Shown here piece after piece: positions 63,233 to 64,000 of a stretch of DNA of 64,000 nucleotides. Position 1 is the stretch's first letter. The number at the start of each line of letters is the position of its first letter. The stretch lies in assembly GCF_014779555.2 (NCBI RefSeq), contig NZ_CP094357.1, positions 2,418,001 to 2,482,000 on the forward strand, given 5' to 3'. The notes under the pieces are model-generated. The model saw only the letters and a list, made by a program, of their open reading frames with translations, was not told the origin of the DNA and ran no database searches. The position numbers and the translations under genes were made by a program. Source of the stretch: Lysobacter capsici (lineage in GTDB: Bacteria; Pseudomonadota; Gammaproteobacteria; Xanthomonadales; Xanthomonadaceae).

Positions 63233-63772
63233 TCAGCCGGCGGCTTCGAGCGGACAGTTGCGGGGATCCTCGACGGTCAGGTCCGACGGCGCTGCGTCGG
63301 TGCCCTGGTCCAGCACGCGCAGCTCGCAGGTGTGCGGCCGGTGTTGCTCCTGGATGATTTCGTAGCTGTGGCCGGCCTGTGGAATGAAGCTGGCCAGATT
63401 GCGGCAGGTGCCGTGGGTCATGTACATGCCCGGCGCGCTCGATTGATCAGGCGGGCCGCCGACGCTGTATTCGTGCAATCCGGCGATCAGGTAGAGCCGT
63501 TGGCCGGCGTCGACCACGGCGGTTTTGTCGACGGTCGCGTAGGTGAGCATCCAGCCCAGGCGCCCGGTTCCCGTCGATCGCGAGCATCGACTGTCGCGAT
63601 AACCGGCGTACACCTGCAACGAACGGCCGCCCAGGTGCATGGCGCCCCGGCTCATGTTCAAGGTGGCGGTGCCGCCGCCCGGCGATTGGGGCTTGTAATA
63701 GCGCGGGCCGCAGCCGCTGAGCAGGCCGGCCGCGGCGAGAGCCAGACCGGTAGCAAGGATGGTTCGACGCAT
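63233..63772 (-). CDS. Hypothetical lipoprotein, 179 aa
   Basis: A lipoprotein signal (TGLALAAAGLLSGC, Cys21) precedes a mature domain with five further cysteines (SRCSRSTG, HGTCRNL, HTCELRV, RNCPLEAAG and the lipid Cys) and a beta-rich pattern (SLQVYAGYRDS, WMLTYATVDKTAVVDAGQRLYLIAGLHEYSV). It probably sits in the envelope. I do not recognise the family. The start MRRTILATG is set by the signal. Confidence 0.78.
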   Translation of the reverse strand: MRRTILATGLALAAAGLLSGCGPRYYKPQSPGGGTATLNMSRGAMHLGGRSLQVYAGYRDSRCSRSTGTGRLGWMLTYATVDKTAVVDAGQRLYLIAGLHEYSVGGPPDQSSAPGMYMTHGTCRNLASFIPQAGHSYEIIQEQHRPHTCELRVLDQGTDAAPSDLTVEDPRNCPLEAAG

Positions 63773-63904
63773 GAGATCCCCTGAGCCGCGCGCGAATGGA
63801 CGGTCGTGTACCGGTGCCGGAGATTGTCGCAGCGGGACCTGTTCGGCAAGCCTCGCGGTTTGGGCCGTGGATGGCCTGGGGCCAATGGCCCGCGTTACAG
63901 ACAA

Positions 63905-63929
63905 ATCGGCCGCCGAAGCGGCGGCCGAT
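63905..63929 (-). terminator. Terminator of the gene at the right edge
   Basis: An 11-bp perfect stem ATCGGCCGCCG with an AAG loop; on the minus strand it is followed by TTTGT. It lies about 30 bases past the stop of the partial gene. Confidence 0.65.
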
Positions 63930-63958
63930 GTCTGCGTTGGCTGAGGACGAAGCGAGAC

Positions 63959-64000
63959 CTAGCCCGCCACCACGCCGCGCGGCAACTGCATGGTCACGCA
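63959..64000 (-). CDS. 3' end of an unidentified gene (13 codons)
   Basis: On the minus strand the frame reads C-V-T-M-Q-L-P-R-G-V-V-A-G then TAG, followed by a good terminator. The rest is outside the window, so no family can be named. Confidence 0.45.
   Translation of the reverse strand, partial: CVTMQLPRGVVAG

Overview
The window is high-GC DNA from the chromosome of a Lysobacter-like member of the Xanthomonadaceae. The evidence is gene content and order (hisC-aroA, FabV as enoyl-ACP reductase, many small TonB-family proteins, a GacA-type regulator), GC-rich coding bias with long open antisense frames, and intergenic repeats of the kind common in that family. I see no transposase, phage gene, CRISPR array or rRNA. 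One tRNA-Ser(UGA) is present. The genus is an inference from content, not a database match.

Layout. 1-6.1 kb: end of hisC, aroA, two TonB-like proteins, serS. 6.2-12.8 kb: lipoprotein, azoreductase with divergent LysR regulator, tRNA-Ser, small exported and helical proteins, fabV, an S4/pseudouridine synthase. 12.9-16.7 kb: RIO kinase, a polynucleotide-kinase-like ATPase translationally coupled to a Thg1-family 3'-5' polymerase, LysE exporter, LysR regulator. 17.6-27.2 kb: a class III lanthipeptide cluster: a 51-aa precursor missing from an ordinary long-ORF annotation, LanKC synthetase, ABC exporter, HlyD-like adaptor, MacB-type ATPase and FtsX-type permease. 27.2-34.2 kb: AraC/SDR pair, a TIGR04222-like membrane protein, a PEP-mutase-family protein, a GacA-type regulator and a roughly 217-bp repeat array. 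34.2-45.2 kb: rne, rluC, TonB-like proteins, phhB, nfuA, a second repeat array and two c-type cytochromes. 45.6-53.4 kb: an RND adaptor with two RND permeases.

53.4-55.8 kb holds the most novel-looking locus. A leftward operon encodes an M50-type membrane metalloprotease, two unannotated 42-aa paralogous peptides with a nearly identical leader and divergent two-cysteine C-termini, and a lipoprotein with a CPAC thioredoxin-like motif. It looks like a ribosomal peptide system in which a leader is recognised or cut by the membrane protease and the core gains one disulfide. No function has been shown; this is inference from architecture.

55.8-64 kb: TraB-family protein, TetR/hydrolase pair, a TetR regulator with two identical operator-like palindromes flanking it and a CurA-like reductase, GNAT, aguB, a lipoprotein, and the last 13 codons of a gene running off the end.
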